Origin: Danxiaibacter sp048498555
GTDB lineage: Bacteria > Bacteroidota > Bacteroidia > Chitinophagales > Chitinophagaceae
DNA: 64,000 nucleotides
Reading direction: 5' to 3'
Assembly (NCBI GenBank): GCA_048498555.1
Contig: JBEHXT010000022.1
Location: forward strand, 1 to 64,000
The notes beneath the pieces are model-generated. The model ran no database searches, was not told the DNA's origin, and was given only the letters and a program-made list of their open reading frames with translations. The position numbers and the translations under genes were made by a program. Within the stretch, counting starts at the first letter, position 1. Each line of letters begins with the position of its first letter. Shown here piece by piece: positions 36,553-46,300 of this stretch.

Positions 36553-37449
36553 TTAATTCTGCAGAATATGAATCCGGTCAAGGATGCTTAGCGTGTAATC
36601 GGGACAAGAACCCTTGCTGGTTGCAACATAAGCCCCTAACCTGTTTGCAAAATCTAGTGCTTCTACGGGTGGAGCCCTGTCAATAAGCTTTGATATTATT
36701 GCAGCAAGAAACGCATCACCACTACCGGAGGCATCAACAACTTTAACTGTATAGCCTGGATGGCTATAAAATGTTTCATCCAAATGGAGTAATGCACCAT
36801 CGCCTCCTTTTGTGACGATGATGCTATTTATATTAAATCTGTCCTTCAATGCTCTAACCCTTTCCAGATCACTTTTATAGTCTTTGTACCAGTTTGAAAC
36901 AAGATGCAACTCGGCTATATTCATTTTAAGTACATCCGTTTTTTTCAACAGCTCTTCTATCAGTTTCTGATCCAGAAAAGATGACCGGATATTAATGTCA
37001 AGCACTTTCGTTTTGGCTATTTCCATACACTGAAAGAGAATATTTTTTGATTGCGCATTTCTTGCAATAAGGCTCCCGAATACGAAATAGGATGCATTTC
37101 CAATCAGGGTTTCAAAGTCTGCTTCCCATTGAATGTAATCCCAGGCTGCAGGTTTTACAATATCATACACCACCTCGTTATTGCTCTTTAACCGTGCGTA
37201 AACAACACCAGTTTGCGTATGATAGTCTACCTGAAAAAAATCTGTTGAAATACCATAGCCAGATAACAAATTGATCAGCTCTTTACCTTTATCATCAAAG
37301 CCTATCCGTGTAATAAGCGCCGGGCTTTTACCAAGTTTATTCAAGTGATACGCAACGTTCATTGGCGCTCCGCAAGGCACAGCGCTTTGAGGCAGAACAT
37401 CCCAAAGAATTTCTCCAAAGCATATTACCTCGTAAGTGTTGTTGTACAT
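36553..37449 (-). CDS. PfkB-family carbohydrate kinase (probable fructokinase)
   Basis: A 298-residue cytoplasmic kinase. N-terminal CFGEILWDVLP and GGAP-like PCGAPMNVAYHLNKLG match the ribokinase/PfkB sugar-binding region; the anion-hole and base motif ASGSGDAFLAAI (about residues 240-252) is intact. Its place between a sugar porter and a SusC of a GH32 locus makes fructose the likely substrate, giving fructose phosphate for glycolysis (inference from context). The ATG at 37449 is used; the upstream extension from a TTG is not family-like. Confidence 0.92.
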   Translation of the reverse strand: MYNNTYEVICFGEILWDVLPQSAVPCGAPMNVAYHLNKLGKSPALITRIGFDDKGKELINLLSGYGISTDFFQVDYHTQTGVVYARLKSNNEVVYDIVKPAAWDYIQWEADFETLIGNASYFVFGSLIARNAQSKNILFQCMEIAKTKVLDINIRSSFLDQKLIEELLKKTDVLKMNIAELHLVSNWYKDYKSDLERVRALKDRFNINSIIVTKGGDGALLHLDETFYSHPGYTVKVVDASGSGDAFLAAIISKLIDRAPPVEALDFANRLGAYVATSKGSCPDYTLSILDRIHILQN

Positions 37450-37534
37450 AAACGAATTTTTATTCAACCTATAATTCGAATACGCAACACGGGATATTGA
37501 GATTTTCAGTTGCCGATAAAAATCGCCCAACCCT

Positions 37535-38872
37535 TTAGTGCAAAACCAGCGTCCGCTCTATCTGCTCCAGCGATTTGCCTTTTGTCTCCGGCATAATCTT
37601 CCATACAAAAAGCAACTGCAGCACCATCATAACACTGAAGAAAAGGAAGGTATTGCCACCTCCCAATTTCTCCGCAAGTACCGGAAATGAGAAGGCTATT
37701 ACCGCCGCCATAAACCAGTGTGTAAAGCTGCCCAGCGTTTGTCCCTTTGCCCTTACATTGTTTGGAAATATTTCAGATATAAATACCCATATTACTGCGC
37801 CCTGCGAAAAAGCAAAAAAGGCAATGTAAACCATCAGGTAAACGATGATGCCGAACCCGCTAAAGTCCTGGCGATAAAATGTAAGAGCCACTCCGCCAAG
37901 CGTTGCAATCAATCCAAGCGACCCAATCAGCATAAGGGTGCGCCGTCCTATCTTATCAATAAAGTTGATGGCGATAAGCGTGAAGGTGAAGTTTACAATG
38001 CCGATACCGGCAGTGGATAGCAAAGATGACTGCCTGCCCAAACCGGTCATTTCAAAAATCCTCGGCGCATAATATATAATCGCATTGATGCCTGATACCT
38101 GGTTAAATACAGCAAAGCATACCGCGAGAAAAATAGGGAACCGGTATTTTTTTGACAGCAGGGAATCTGAAGCTGAAGTTGCATGTTCTGCCCTGTTGTT
38201 TTCAACGATGGCCTGCAACTCACTTTCGTAATCATTGGGATTAATAATCTTGAGAACGGCTCTTGCAGCATCCAGTTTGTTCTTTTTTAAAATAAGCCAT
38301 CGTGGTGTTTCGGGAACAAAACGCAGCAGGACTAAAAAGAGAAAAGAGGGTACGGCCTGAATCCCCAGCATTAAGCGCCAAGAGGATTCGCCACCAGCTA
38401 ACTGCCCAATCAAATAATTTGAAAAATATGAGATGAGAATACCAAAGACAACATTAAACTGAAACATCATAACCAATCGGCCCCTGTACGCCGGTGGTGA
38501 TATTTCTGAAATGTATACCGGCGCAGTAACGGAGGATGCGCCAACGCCTAACCCACCCACAAAGCGTGAAATAAGAAATGCATACCAGTTGGTTGAAACC
38601 GCTGAACCTATTGACGCAATGAGATAGGTAATCGCTATGAAGACAAGCGTCTTTTTTCTTCCAAGCCTGTCAGACGGGATGCTGCCCGTTAAAGCACCAA
38701 TGATTGTCCCGATTAATGCAATCGATACAGTAAAGCCATGTTCGAAGGCTGACAGATGCCAGTATTGCTGAATAGACTCTTCCGCGCCGGAAATTACCGC
38801 AGTATCAAATCCGAAAAGAAAGCCACCCAACGCAACAACAATACTCCACAAAAGAACTTTTTTCTTATTCAT
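37535..38872 (-). CDS. MFS sugar porter (sugar:proton symporter family)
   Basis: A 445-residue inner-membrane transporter with 12 predicted helices. Family motifs are all visible: GFDTAVISGAEE in helix 1, DRLGRKK in loop 2-3, PETPRWL after helix 6, DKIGRR in loop 8-9, and PETKGKSLEQIE at the C-terminus. These define the sugar porter family (XylE/GLUT type). In this operon it most likely moves fructose. It is the first gene of PUL2, with 85 bp to the kinase. The ATG at 38872 was chosen over a TTG six bases upstream. Confidence 0.95.
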   Translation of the reverse strand: MNKKKVLLWSIVVALGGFLFGFDTAVISGAEESIQQYWHLSAFEHGFTVSIALIGTIIGALTGSIPSDRLGRKKTLVFIAITYLIASIGSAVSTNWYAFLISRFVGGLGVGASSVTAPVYISEISPPAYRGRLVMMFQFNVVFGILISYFSNYLIGQLAGGESSWRLMLGIQAVPSFLFLVLLRFVPETPRWLILKKNKLDAARAVLKIINPNDYESELQAIVENNRAEHATSASDSLLSKKYRFPIFLAVCFAVFNQVSGINAIIYYAPRIFEMTGLGRQSSLLSTAGIGIVNFTFTLIAINFIDKIGRRTLMLIGSLGLIATLGGVALTFYRQDFSGFGIIVYLMVYIAFFAFSQGAVIWVFISEIFPNNVRAKGQTLGSFTHWFMAAVIAFSFPVLAEKLGGGNTFLFFSVMMVLQLLFVWKIMPETKGKSLEQIERTLVLH

Positions 38873-39146
38873 AAGCAAGAGCGTTAGTGCTTACAAAGTA
38901 GCCTGCTTAGAAAAAAAGTCTTTTTGTTATTGTATCAAATCTTTTAAAAATTGTAAACACGAAAAATAAAAAACTAGTGCCTTGAAAATCAAAAAATTAA
39001 AGAGATCATTGTTCGGATTTCAAACGCAGGGTTTTCAAAATTGTAACGGAAAGTTTAAGTTTTTTTACAAATTAACCCCTCCCACATTATTCTTTATGCC
39101 ATGTCTTCCCTTTCAGCTAAGGGCATTCAACACAATACAATCTATT

Positions 39147-39941
39147 TCAGGAAAACAATTTTTCGATAGCCTTCGCTATGCCATCATTGTTATTCGTGTC
39201 TGTAATAAACGTAGCCACTTTTTTTACCTCTGCCGGTGCATTACCCATTACCACGCTTGTCCCTGCATATTGTAGCATGTCTATGTCATTAAAATTATCA
39301 CCGATTGCAATTATTTCCTGAGGGCTGATTTTGTAAGCATGAAGTAGTTTTTCAATACCTTGTTTTTTTGACGCATTGACATTTGTTATTTCCAGGTAAG
39401 TTGGTTTAGACTTATGAATATTGAGATGAATGAAACCAATTTGCTTTAAATATTTTTCGGCGCGGTCTATTTCATCCGGCTCGCCCATGCATAAAATTTT
39501 ATTCGCGCAAAAGCCGTCTTCAAGAAGCGCTGAAAAATCAATCCTGTTAATTACGGAATGCGTTATGGCGCTCTCCTGTTCAATCCACCGGTCAACTTTG
39601 TCCGTAAACCAATCGTGGTGCCTGTACATACTGATGTTGATATCGAAATCATTTAAAAGCCGTACAATCTCTTTTATATCTGACTCCTCAATCTGTTGAT
39701 CGAGCAGTATTGCTGCATCCTGCACAATCAAAGCACCATTAAAACAGACAATCGGGTTGTTATTAATGCCGAGGTCATCATACAAAAATAAAGAGGCCGC
39801 TGGCGAACGGGCTGTTACAATCACAACCAACACACCTTTGCTATGAGCCCAGGTTATCGCTTCTTTGGTAAGTTGCGATATATCCAGCTTATCCGTCAAA
39901 AGCGTTCCATCAACATCTATAAATATTGCGCGAAATTTCAT
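39147..39941 (-). CDS. Cof-type HAD-IIB phosphatase
   Basis: A 264-residue cytoplasmic HAD hydrolase. The nucleophile and acid/base aspartates are D9 and D11 in IDVDGTLL; the C-terminal motif IAIGDNFNDIDML and the C2B cap (residues about 85-190) place it in the Cof/sugar-phosphatase subfamily. It lies between PUL2 and its sensor on the minus strand, 274 bp upstream of the sugar porter gene, so it may share its regulation. A role in dephosphorylating excess sugar phosphate is plausible but unproven. Confidence 0.93.
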   Translation of the reverse strand: MKFRAIFIDVDGTLLTDKLDISQLTKEAITWAHSKGVLVVIVTARSPAASLFLYDDLGINNNPIVCFNGALIVQDAAILLDQQIEESDIKEIVRLLNDFDINISMYRHHDWFTDKVDRWIEQESAITHSVINRIDFSALLEDGFCANKILCMGEPDEIDRAEKYLKQIGFIHLNIHKSKPTYLEITNVNASKKQGIEKLLHAYKISPQEIIAIGDNFNDIDMLQYAGTSVVMGNAPAEVKKVATFITDTNNNDGIAKAIEKLFS

Positions 39942-40213
39942 ATCAAAAAATTATGATCATTATTCATTAAAAAGAAAAACGCAGTAGCGCATTTCTCTTT
40001 TCGGAAAACAAAATAAAAAGCTTAAATTACTAATGCGAAAATCTTTTGTAAAGCATAGCCCGGAAATTCCTGTGATTGAAATAAAGATGTAGCAGATTCT
40101 TTTTACCAACGCTTGTCATACTCCACATAAAGAGGCTTGCTTGCCAAGTCCTGAAATTTACATAAAAAACAAGATGATTTTAACCAAGTTTTAATCTAAA
40201 CGACGACTGCCTG

Positions 40214-43012
40214 ATGAAAGCACTCAAGCCTGTTCTCAATTCAATCTTGCTTTACAAAAATATCCTATTCTTAACCGTTGGGATTGTTGCCCTATTGGCA
40301 TGCAATCACAAGACGGAGCAAAAGAAATACATTGTCGGTTTTTCGCAATGCACCATGGCCAATAAATGGAGGCAAACTATGCTGGAAGGAATGCAGAGAG
40401 AACTTTCCTTTCACCCGGAGATCAACTTTGTATTTAAAGATGCGAATGGAAGCACAGAAAAACAAATTGAACAAATACAGGAATTGATTGATCAGCATAT
40501 TGATTTACTAATCGTTTCTCCGAACAAAGCTGAGCCCATTACGCCCATTGTAGAAAAAGCGTTTGAGAAGGGAATACGCGTGATTATTGTTGACAGACGA
40601 ACATCATCAGGTAAATACACTGCTTACGTAGGCGCCAGGAATTACGATGTAGGATTAAGTGCCGCCACTTTTGCCAACTCTGTTTTAAAAGGAAAAGGAA
40701 ATGTGTTGGAAGTATCAGACATTCCCGGATCTTCAGCTGATATTGACAGGCATAACGGCTTTGTAGACTTTATCACTAAGCACCCCGGAATAAAATACAA
40801 ATCAAGGATATATCTTGCCGGCGATGAAACCCCTTCGGGTGAAAACTTGATACAATTTCTGCAAGCTGATCCCGACATTCAACTAATATTTTGCCAGAAC
40901 GACCGGCTGGCACTTTCTACATACAGGGTTTGCGCCTCAAAGGGGCTCGATAAAAAAATATCTATTATTGGCGTGGATGGCCTTCCCGGCACTAATGGCG
41001 GAATTGACCTTGTTGAGAAAGGCGCATTAAAAGCTACTATACTTTATCCCTCTGGTGGAGAAGAAGCAATTTTGACTGCGGTAAATATTCTTGAAAGCAA
41101 GCCTTTTCAGAAAGAAAACCCGTTGGCAAGTACCGTGATTGATTCTTCCAATGTGCGCATCGTAAAAATGCAGAATGAAAAAATACTGGCGCAGCAAACT
41201 GATATAGACAGAAGGCAGAAAAAGATTTTAGAAGAAGAGGTCATCACGCAAAATCAATCAAATATTATTTATGCTATTTCTGTATCGCTTGCACTGGCGC
41301 TCATCTTTGGTTCTATCCTCGCCTATTATCTTCTTGAAAATAAAAAAATAAACAAACGGCTCGCGATACAGAACGAGGAGATCATCAACCAGCGTAACCA
41401 GCTGATAGAATTGAGCAAGAAGGCCAACGAAGCGAATGATGCCAAGATAAAATTCTTCACCAAAATATCGCATGAGTTACGGACGCCGCTTACATTAATA
41501 CTCGGCCCACTGGAAGAACTGCTGCAAAATGAAACGGTGTACCGAAATGTGGGGCGCAGCCTTTTGTTGATGCATAAGAACACTATCATGTTATTGCGCC
41601 TGATTAATCAACTGATGGATTTTAGAAAGATTGAAATTGATAAGCTAAAGTTGCGGTTCTCTGAAAATGATATTGTTTTATTTCTCAACCAGATTATTGA
41701 AGCATATAAAGAGCTTGCAAAAAAAAGGAACATTGACTTACGTTTTATTACCAATCTCCCCTGCCTTAATGTTTGGTTTGATGAAACGATGCTTGACAAA
41801 GTATTGTACAACCTGCTTTCAAACGCATTTAAATTCACTAATGACAATGGTTATATTTATGTTTCGCTCTCCAGGGATGATCAGGGAAAGAATATACGCA
41901 TCATTGTTGAAGACAACGGTGTGGGCATGAACGAAACTTCTACGCAGCACGCGTTTGAACTATTTTACCAGGGCGAATATGAAAACTACAGAGGCTCCGG
42001 CCTTGGCCTGGCCTTATCTAAAGAATTAATATTGCTACACAAAGGCACGATAGAAGTACAGAGTGAAAAATGGAAAGGGACGAAATTTATTATTGCACTT
42101 CCGCTGGGCGATACGCATCTTGAAAAAAGTGAAATCATCAACAAAGAGATTTCCAACATTATGTTGCATGAAGACGAGAAGATTTACACGTCTGAATTGT
42201 TGCCGCATTTAACGCAGGAAGAATTTGCCGACACGTCAACACCAAACGAAAATTCTATCCTGATTATTGAAGATTATAAAGATTTAAAAAACTACCTGAG
42301 AGACCGCCTGAGTAAATATTATGAAATACTGGAAGCAGACGATGGCAATAAAGCTTTACAACAGGCATTTGATGCTGTGCCTGACTTAATCATCTGCGAT
42401 GTGATGCTTCCGGGGCGCGATGGCTTCGAACTGACCAACGTGCTTAAATCAGACATCCGCACATCGCACATACCCGTTATACTTCTTACTGCAAAAACAT
42501 CGGTGGAAGCGCAGATAGAAGGCATGCGCCATCTTGCAGACTCTTATATTACAAAGCCTTTTAATCAAAAATTCCTGGAAGAAAATATCCGGAGCTTATT
42601 AAAAAACCGTTCAATTTTGAAAGAACATTATTCCGGTGAAATTCCGTCTGAGCTAAAAATTCAAACGCTTAATAAAATAGATAAAAAATTCATAGCAGAA
42701 TTCAACGGGTTGATTGAAAGCAATATTGCCAACGAAAATTTTAGCGTGGAAGAGATTTGCAAGCAAATGGGACTCTCACGCATGCAATTGTATAGAAAGG
42801 TGAAAGCATTGCTTAGTGTAAATGCCAATGAATACATACTTAACAAACGAATGCAAAAAGCCAGGTACCTGCTACAACAAGAAGAGTTCACTATATCTGA
42901 AATAGCGTACAGAGTTGGATTTTCATCACTCGCATATTTTTCAACTGTATTTAAATCAAGGTTCAATGTAACACCAAGTGAGTTCAGGGAAAGAAGCAAT
43001 GTGGCGAAGTGA
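40214..43012 (+). CDS. Hybrid two-component sensor with periplasmic sugar-binding domain (BT1754-like)
   Basis: A 932-residue one-protein two-component system in the inner membrane. Order: N-terminal membrane segment (about 12-30), type-I periplasmic-binding-protein domain (38-320), membrane helix (about 350-374), HisKA with H420 (FFTKISHELRTPLTL), HATPase (NLLSNAFKFT, GSGLGLALSKE), receiver with D729 and K781 (CDVMLPG, TKPF), and AraC-type helix-turn-helix (840-930). The architecture matches BT1754, the fructose sensor that controls fructan use in B. thetaiotaomicron. It is divergent from PUL2 across the HAD gene and most likely activates it when fructose binds. The ATG at 40214 begins the membrane segment. 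Confidence 0.95.
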   Translation: MKALKPVLNSILLYKNILFLTVGIVALLACNHKTEQKKYIVGFSQCTMANKWRQTMLEGMQRELSFHPEINFVFKDANGSTEKQIEQIQELIDQHIDLLIVSPNKAEPITPIVEKAFEKGIRVIIVDRRTSSGKYTAYVGARNYDVGLSAATFANSVLKGKGNVLEVSDIPGSSADIDRHNGFVDFITKHPGIKYKSRIYLAGDETPSGENLIQFLQADPDIQLIFCQNDRLALSTYRVCASKGLDKKISIIGVDGLPGTNGGIDLVEKGALKATILYPSGGEEAILTAVNILESKPFQKENPLASTVIDSSNVRIVKMQNEKILAQQTDIDRRQKKILEEEVITQNQSNIIYAISVSLALALIFGSILAYYLLENKKINKRLAIQNEEIINQRNQLIELSKKANEANDAKIKFFTKISHELRTPLTLILGPLEELLQNETVYRNVGRSLLLMHKNTIMLLRLINQLMDFRKIEIDKLKLRFSENDIVLFLNQIIEAYKELAKKRNIDLRFITNLPCLNVWFDETMLDKVLYNLLSNAFKFTNDNGYIYVSLSRDDQGKNIRIIVEDNGVGMNETSTQHAFELFYQGEYENYRGSGLGLALSKELILLHKGTIEVQSEKWKGTKFIIALPLGDTHLEKSEIINKEISNIMLHEDEKIYTSELLPHLTQEEFADTSTPNENSILIIEDYKDLKNYLRDRLSKYYEILEADDGNKALQQAFDAVPDLIICDVMLPGRDGFELTNVLKSDIRTSHIPVILLTAKTSVEAQIEGMRHLADSYITKPFNQKFLEENIRSLLKNRSILKEHYSGEIPSELKIQTLNKIDKKFIAEFNGLIESNIANENFSVEEICKQMGLSRMQLYRKVKALLSVNANEYILNKRMQKARYLLQQEEFTISEIAYRVGFSSLAYFSTVFKSRFNVTPSEFRERSNVAK

Positions 43013-43049
43013 ATGTAGTGAATGGTGAATGGTCAATAGTGAAAGGTGC
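43009..43049. repeat. Dispersed GTGAATGGTGAATAGTG repeat, copy 4
   Basis: Five degenerate GTGAATG/GGTCAATAGTG units begin within the last codons of the first hybrid sensor gene and run past its stop. They match the word in the 247-bp repeats (GGTGAATGGTCAATGGTG). Confidence 0.7.
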
Positions 43050-43376
43050 AGCAGCTGACCTATTTGGCATCGTACACAGTGCTGTGGAAGTCAGATTGCG
43101 TATCATGTGGATTTCTAAAATTGTAAGCGCTGTTCATCCTCTTTATATAATCTGTACATACAACTGCGGAATCAATAACACAACATTAATTTACTCAAAA
43201 ACAGATGACAAATAGTGTCATTGCCGCAGACTTATTTTTTCTTACCGTCGCTCATATTTACGTCCGCTTTAGTGCTTTTCTGCTTTTCAAAAATTGTATA
43301 TTTAATACCCAATGCATTCGTTTGCACGATGGCCAAACCGCTTGGCTTATTTTATCAAACCACGAACTGATTGTGT
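43050..43376. other. Gap between the two hybrid sensor genes
   Basis: About 330 bp with no gene. A small inverted repeat, TGAC-N7-GTCA, lies near 43207. No exact TAnnTTTG element was found upstream of the second sensor gene. Confidence 0.5.
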
Positions 43377-46300
43377 ATGCCAGCTAAACACTTTCGCCGC
43401 CTGATTACATTATGTTACCTGTTGCATGCATTTACACTTTGCGCGTTTTCGGCTGCGCCGCTTTCTTACCTTGGAATTGAGCACGGCCTCTCTAATAATT
43501 CTGTTACATGCATGTTCCAGGACCACAACGGCTTTATGTGGTTTGGAACGTACGATGGCTTGAACCGATATGATGGATACAATTTTAAGATCTTCCGGAA
43601 TAAATTAAACAGCATTAATTCATTACCGAACAACAGGATAGCGTCTATAACTGAAGACACTTCAAAAAGAATCTGGATTGGCACCAGAAGCGGCGCCGCA
43701 AGATATGATGAAGTTACATCCACCTTTACTTCGATCAACTTCATTCCTGATGGACAAAAAGAACCCCGGAAAATTACGACAACAGTCAACCAAATTTTGA
43801 CCGGGGCAACAGGAAACACATGGATAGCAACAGACGAAGGCTTGCTGTTGTATGAACAAACCAGAAATGCAGCGATACCAATTCACCTATCCGGAAAAAC
43901 AGGCCATTCAAATTACCAGGTAATGTCTGTTGAATATGACAATGCACAACGGTTATGGGTTTATGTGAGAGATAAAGGATTGTATATATACAATGTAAAC
44001 TCGAAAGAACTCGACCTTGTTACAGCCCAAATTAGAAATGGCATTTACCTTAAATCTGATCAGAAAGGTAATCTATGGATGGGAACGGACGATGGCCTTT
44101 TTATCTACAACACCGCATCAAACAGTTATTCGAAATTATTTGCATGCGGCAACAGGATTGTTTATTTGAACAGATACGAAAACATATTGTACATTTCATC
44201 TGATGGCCATGGCATATTTAAACTGGATTGCAACACACAAAAGATTGACCCGTTATTCGATCCTGCCTCAGGACAAAAACTGACCAGCATTTGTACCTAT
44301 GGTGTTCTGAAAGACAATGATGGAAGGTTGTGGATCGGCACGTTGCGTGGGGGCATCAATCTTATCGATCCTGAAAAAACGAAGTTCCGCACTATTACAC
44401 ACGACGCACTCAACACCAACAGCCTTATAGACAATTTTGTTACCTCCTCATGTGAAGACGTGAATGGCAACCTGTGGATTGGCACCGATGGCAACGGGCT
44501 TAGTTATTGGGACCGAAAGAAAAATACTTTTACTACTTATCAGCACCGCGATCAAAATACGGCATCACGCAGCAGCAATTTTATTACCGATATACTCATT
44601 GATTACAAGAATGAAATGTGGACCGCCACATGGGGCGGCGGCGTGCAACGCTTCGATACAAAAACACATTCTTTTAAGCAATTCCGTTGTATCAATACGG
44701 CGCTTGGCAAGGAAGACAAAAATCATTTCCTTTTGTTCCAGGATAAAGCGAAACGGCTCTGGACAGGTACCTGCCTTGAAGGTGGATTGTATTTGTACGA
44801 TCGGGAGCAGCAACAATTCAAACTGTATGATGATGCATTAAAAAATATTCTCGCCATGTACGAGGATAAGAAAGGCAATCTGTGGGCCGGTGATTTTTGC
44901 TCATTAATCCTGATTGATCAGATCAACAAACAACACAAGCGTTATAAGATCGGTTATGCTGTACGCTCCATCCTTCAGGATAAGCGAGGCTACTTCTGGA
45001 TTGGCACAGAAGGCGGCGGTTTATTGTATTTTGATCCCGCTCACGACAAGTTCGTCAGATTTTCCGAAACAGAAGGCTTATCGAACAATTCCATTTTAAG
45101 GATGTTGGTTGATGAAAAAAATAATCTCTGGATCAGTACATTTAATGGCATATCAGTCTTCAATACTATCACCAAAAAATTCCGTGATTTTTCGCAGGCT
45201 GACGGTCTTCAAAGCAATCAGTTCAATTATAATGCGGGCATTAAGTTACGTTCGGGTGAATTTGTGTTTGGTGGAATTAAGGGCTTAAATATTTTTTACC
45301 CTGACAGCGTTATGAGCAGGCAAACATCGCTCACGGTGTTGTTAACCGGCCTTAAAGTAAACAATGTAGCAATACAGGATGACGACTCCTATATTAAGCA
45401 ACGTACCAAAGACAGGATAGAACATATTAAATTACCTTATAACAAGGCAGTGTTTTCCATCGATTTTGTTGCACTGAACTATTCTGCTTCAGACAAAATA
45501 AAATACGCCTACTATCTTGAAGGATGGGACAAGGGCTGGAACTATGTAGGCAAAATAAGAACAGCAAACTACACAAGGCTTAACGAAGGCTCTTATATTT
45601 TTCATGTGAAAGCCATTGACGCAGCAGGCACATGGAGCGAATGGAACGAAAATCTTATAATAGAAATTTTGCCGCCATGGTACCGCACATGGTGGGCATA
45701 CCTGTTTTATATAAGTATAGCATGCACGCTTATCTACCTCTATGTACGCTATAAATCCCAACAGGACAGGCAGGCATATGAAATTGCCCTTGCCAGAATT
45801 GAAACAGAAAAACAAAAAGAAGTTAATGAGAAAAAGCTGTCATTCTTTACCAATATTTCACATGAATTCAGGGCGCCCTTAACATTGATCATCGATCCAG
45901 TAAAAGAGATTCTTTCGCATCCTGAAAAGAATGGATCGGCTGATGGGCTGCATATTGTTTATCGCAATGCACGACGCTTATTAAGCCTGGTTGATCAATT
46001 GTTACTTTTTAGAAAAGCAGATACTGAAGAAAACCAACAGAAACCCTCCTGCGTAAATTTTTGCGAATTCTGCCATGAGGTGTTTACCTGTTTTGCGCAC
46101 CAGGCAAAAGCAAGAAATATCGATTATGAATTTTCTGCTTTCAGTCCGTCGCCAAAGCTGATGATCGATCATGAGAAAATGGAGATCATTCTATTTAATC
46201 TTTTGTCCAATGCATTGAAGTTTACGCCGCCGGGAGGAAAAGTTACCCTGGCAATACATTACATCAACCACAATATAGAAGTTGTGGTCTCAGATACAGG

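Noticed and set aside
36528..36581. Upstream start of the PUL2 susC overlapping the kinase gene
   Set aside because: It needs a TTG codon and places 18 residues before a complete signal peptide.
38873..39146. HTCS-type direct repeats before the fructan operon
   Set aside because: Two TTTCAAA words 16 bp apart (about 39018-39040) are too short and the spacing does not match two helical turns.
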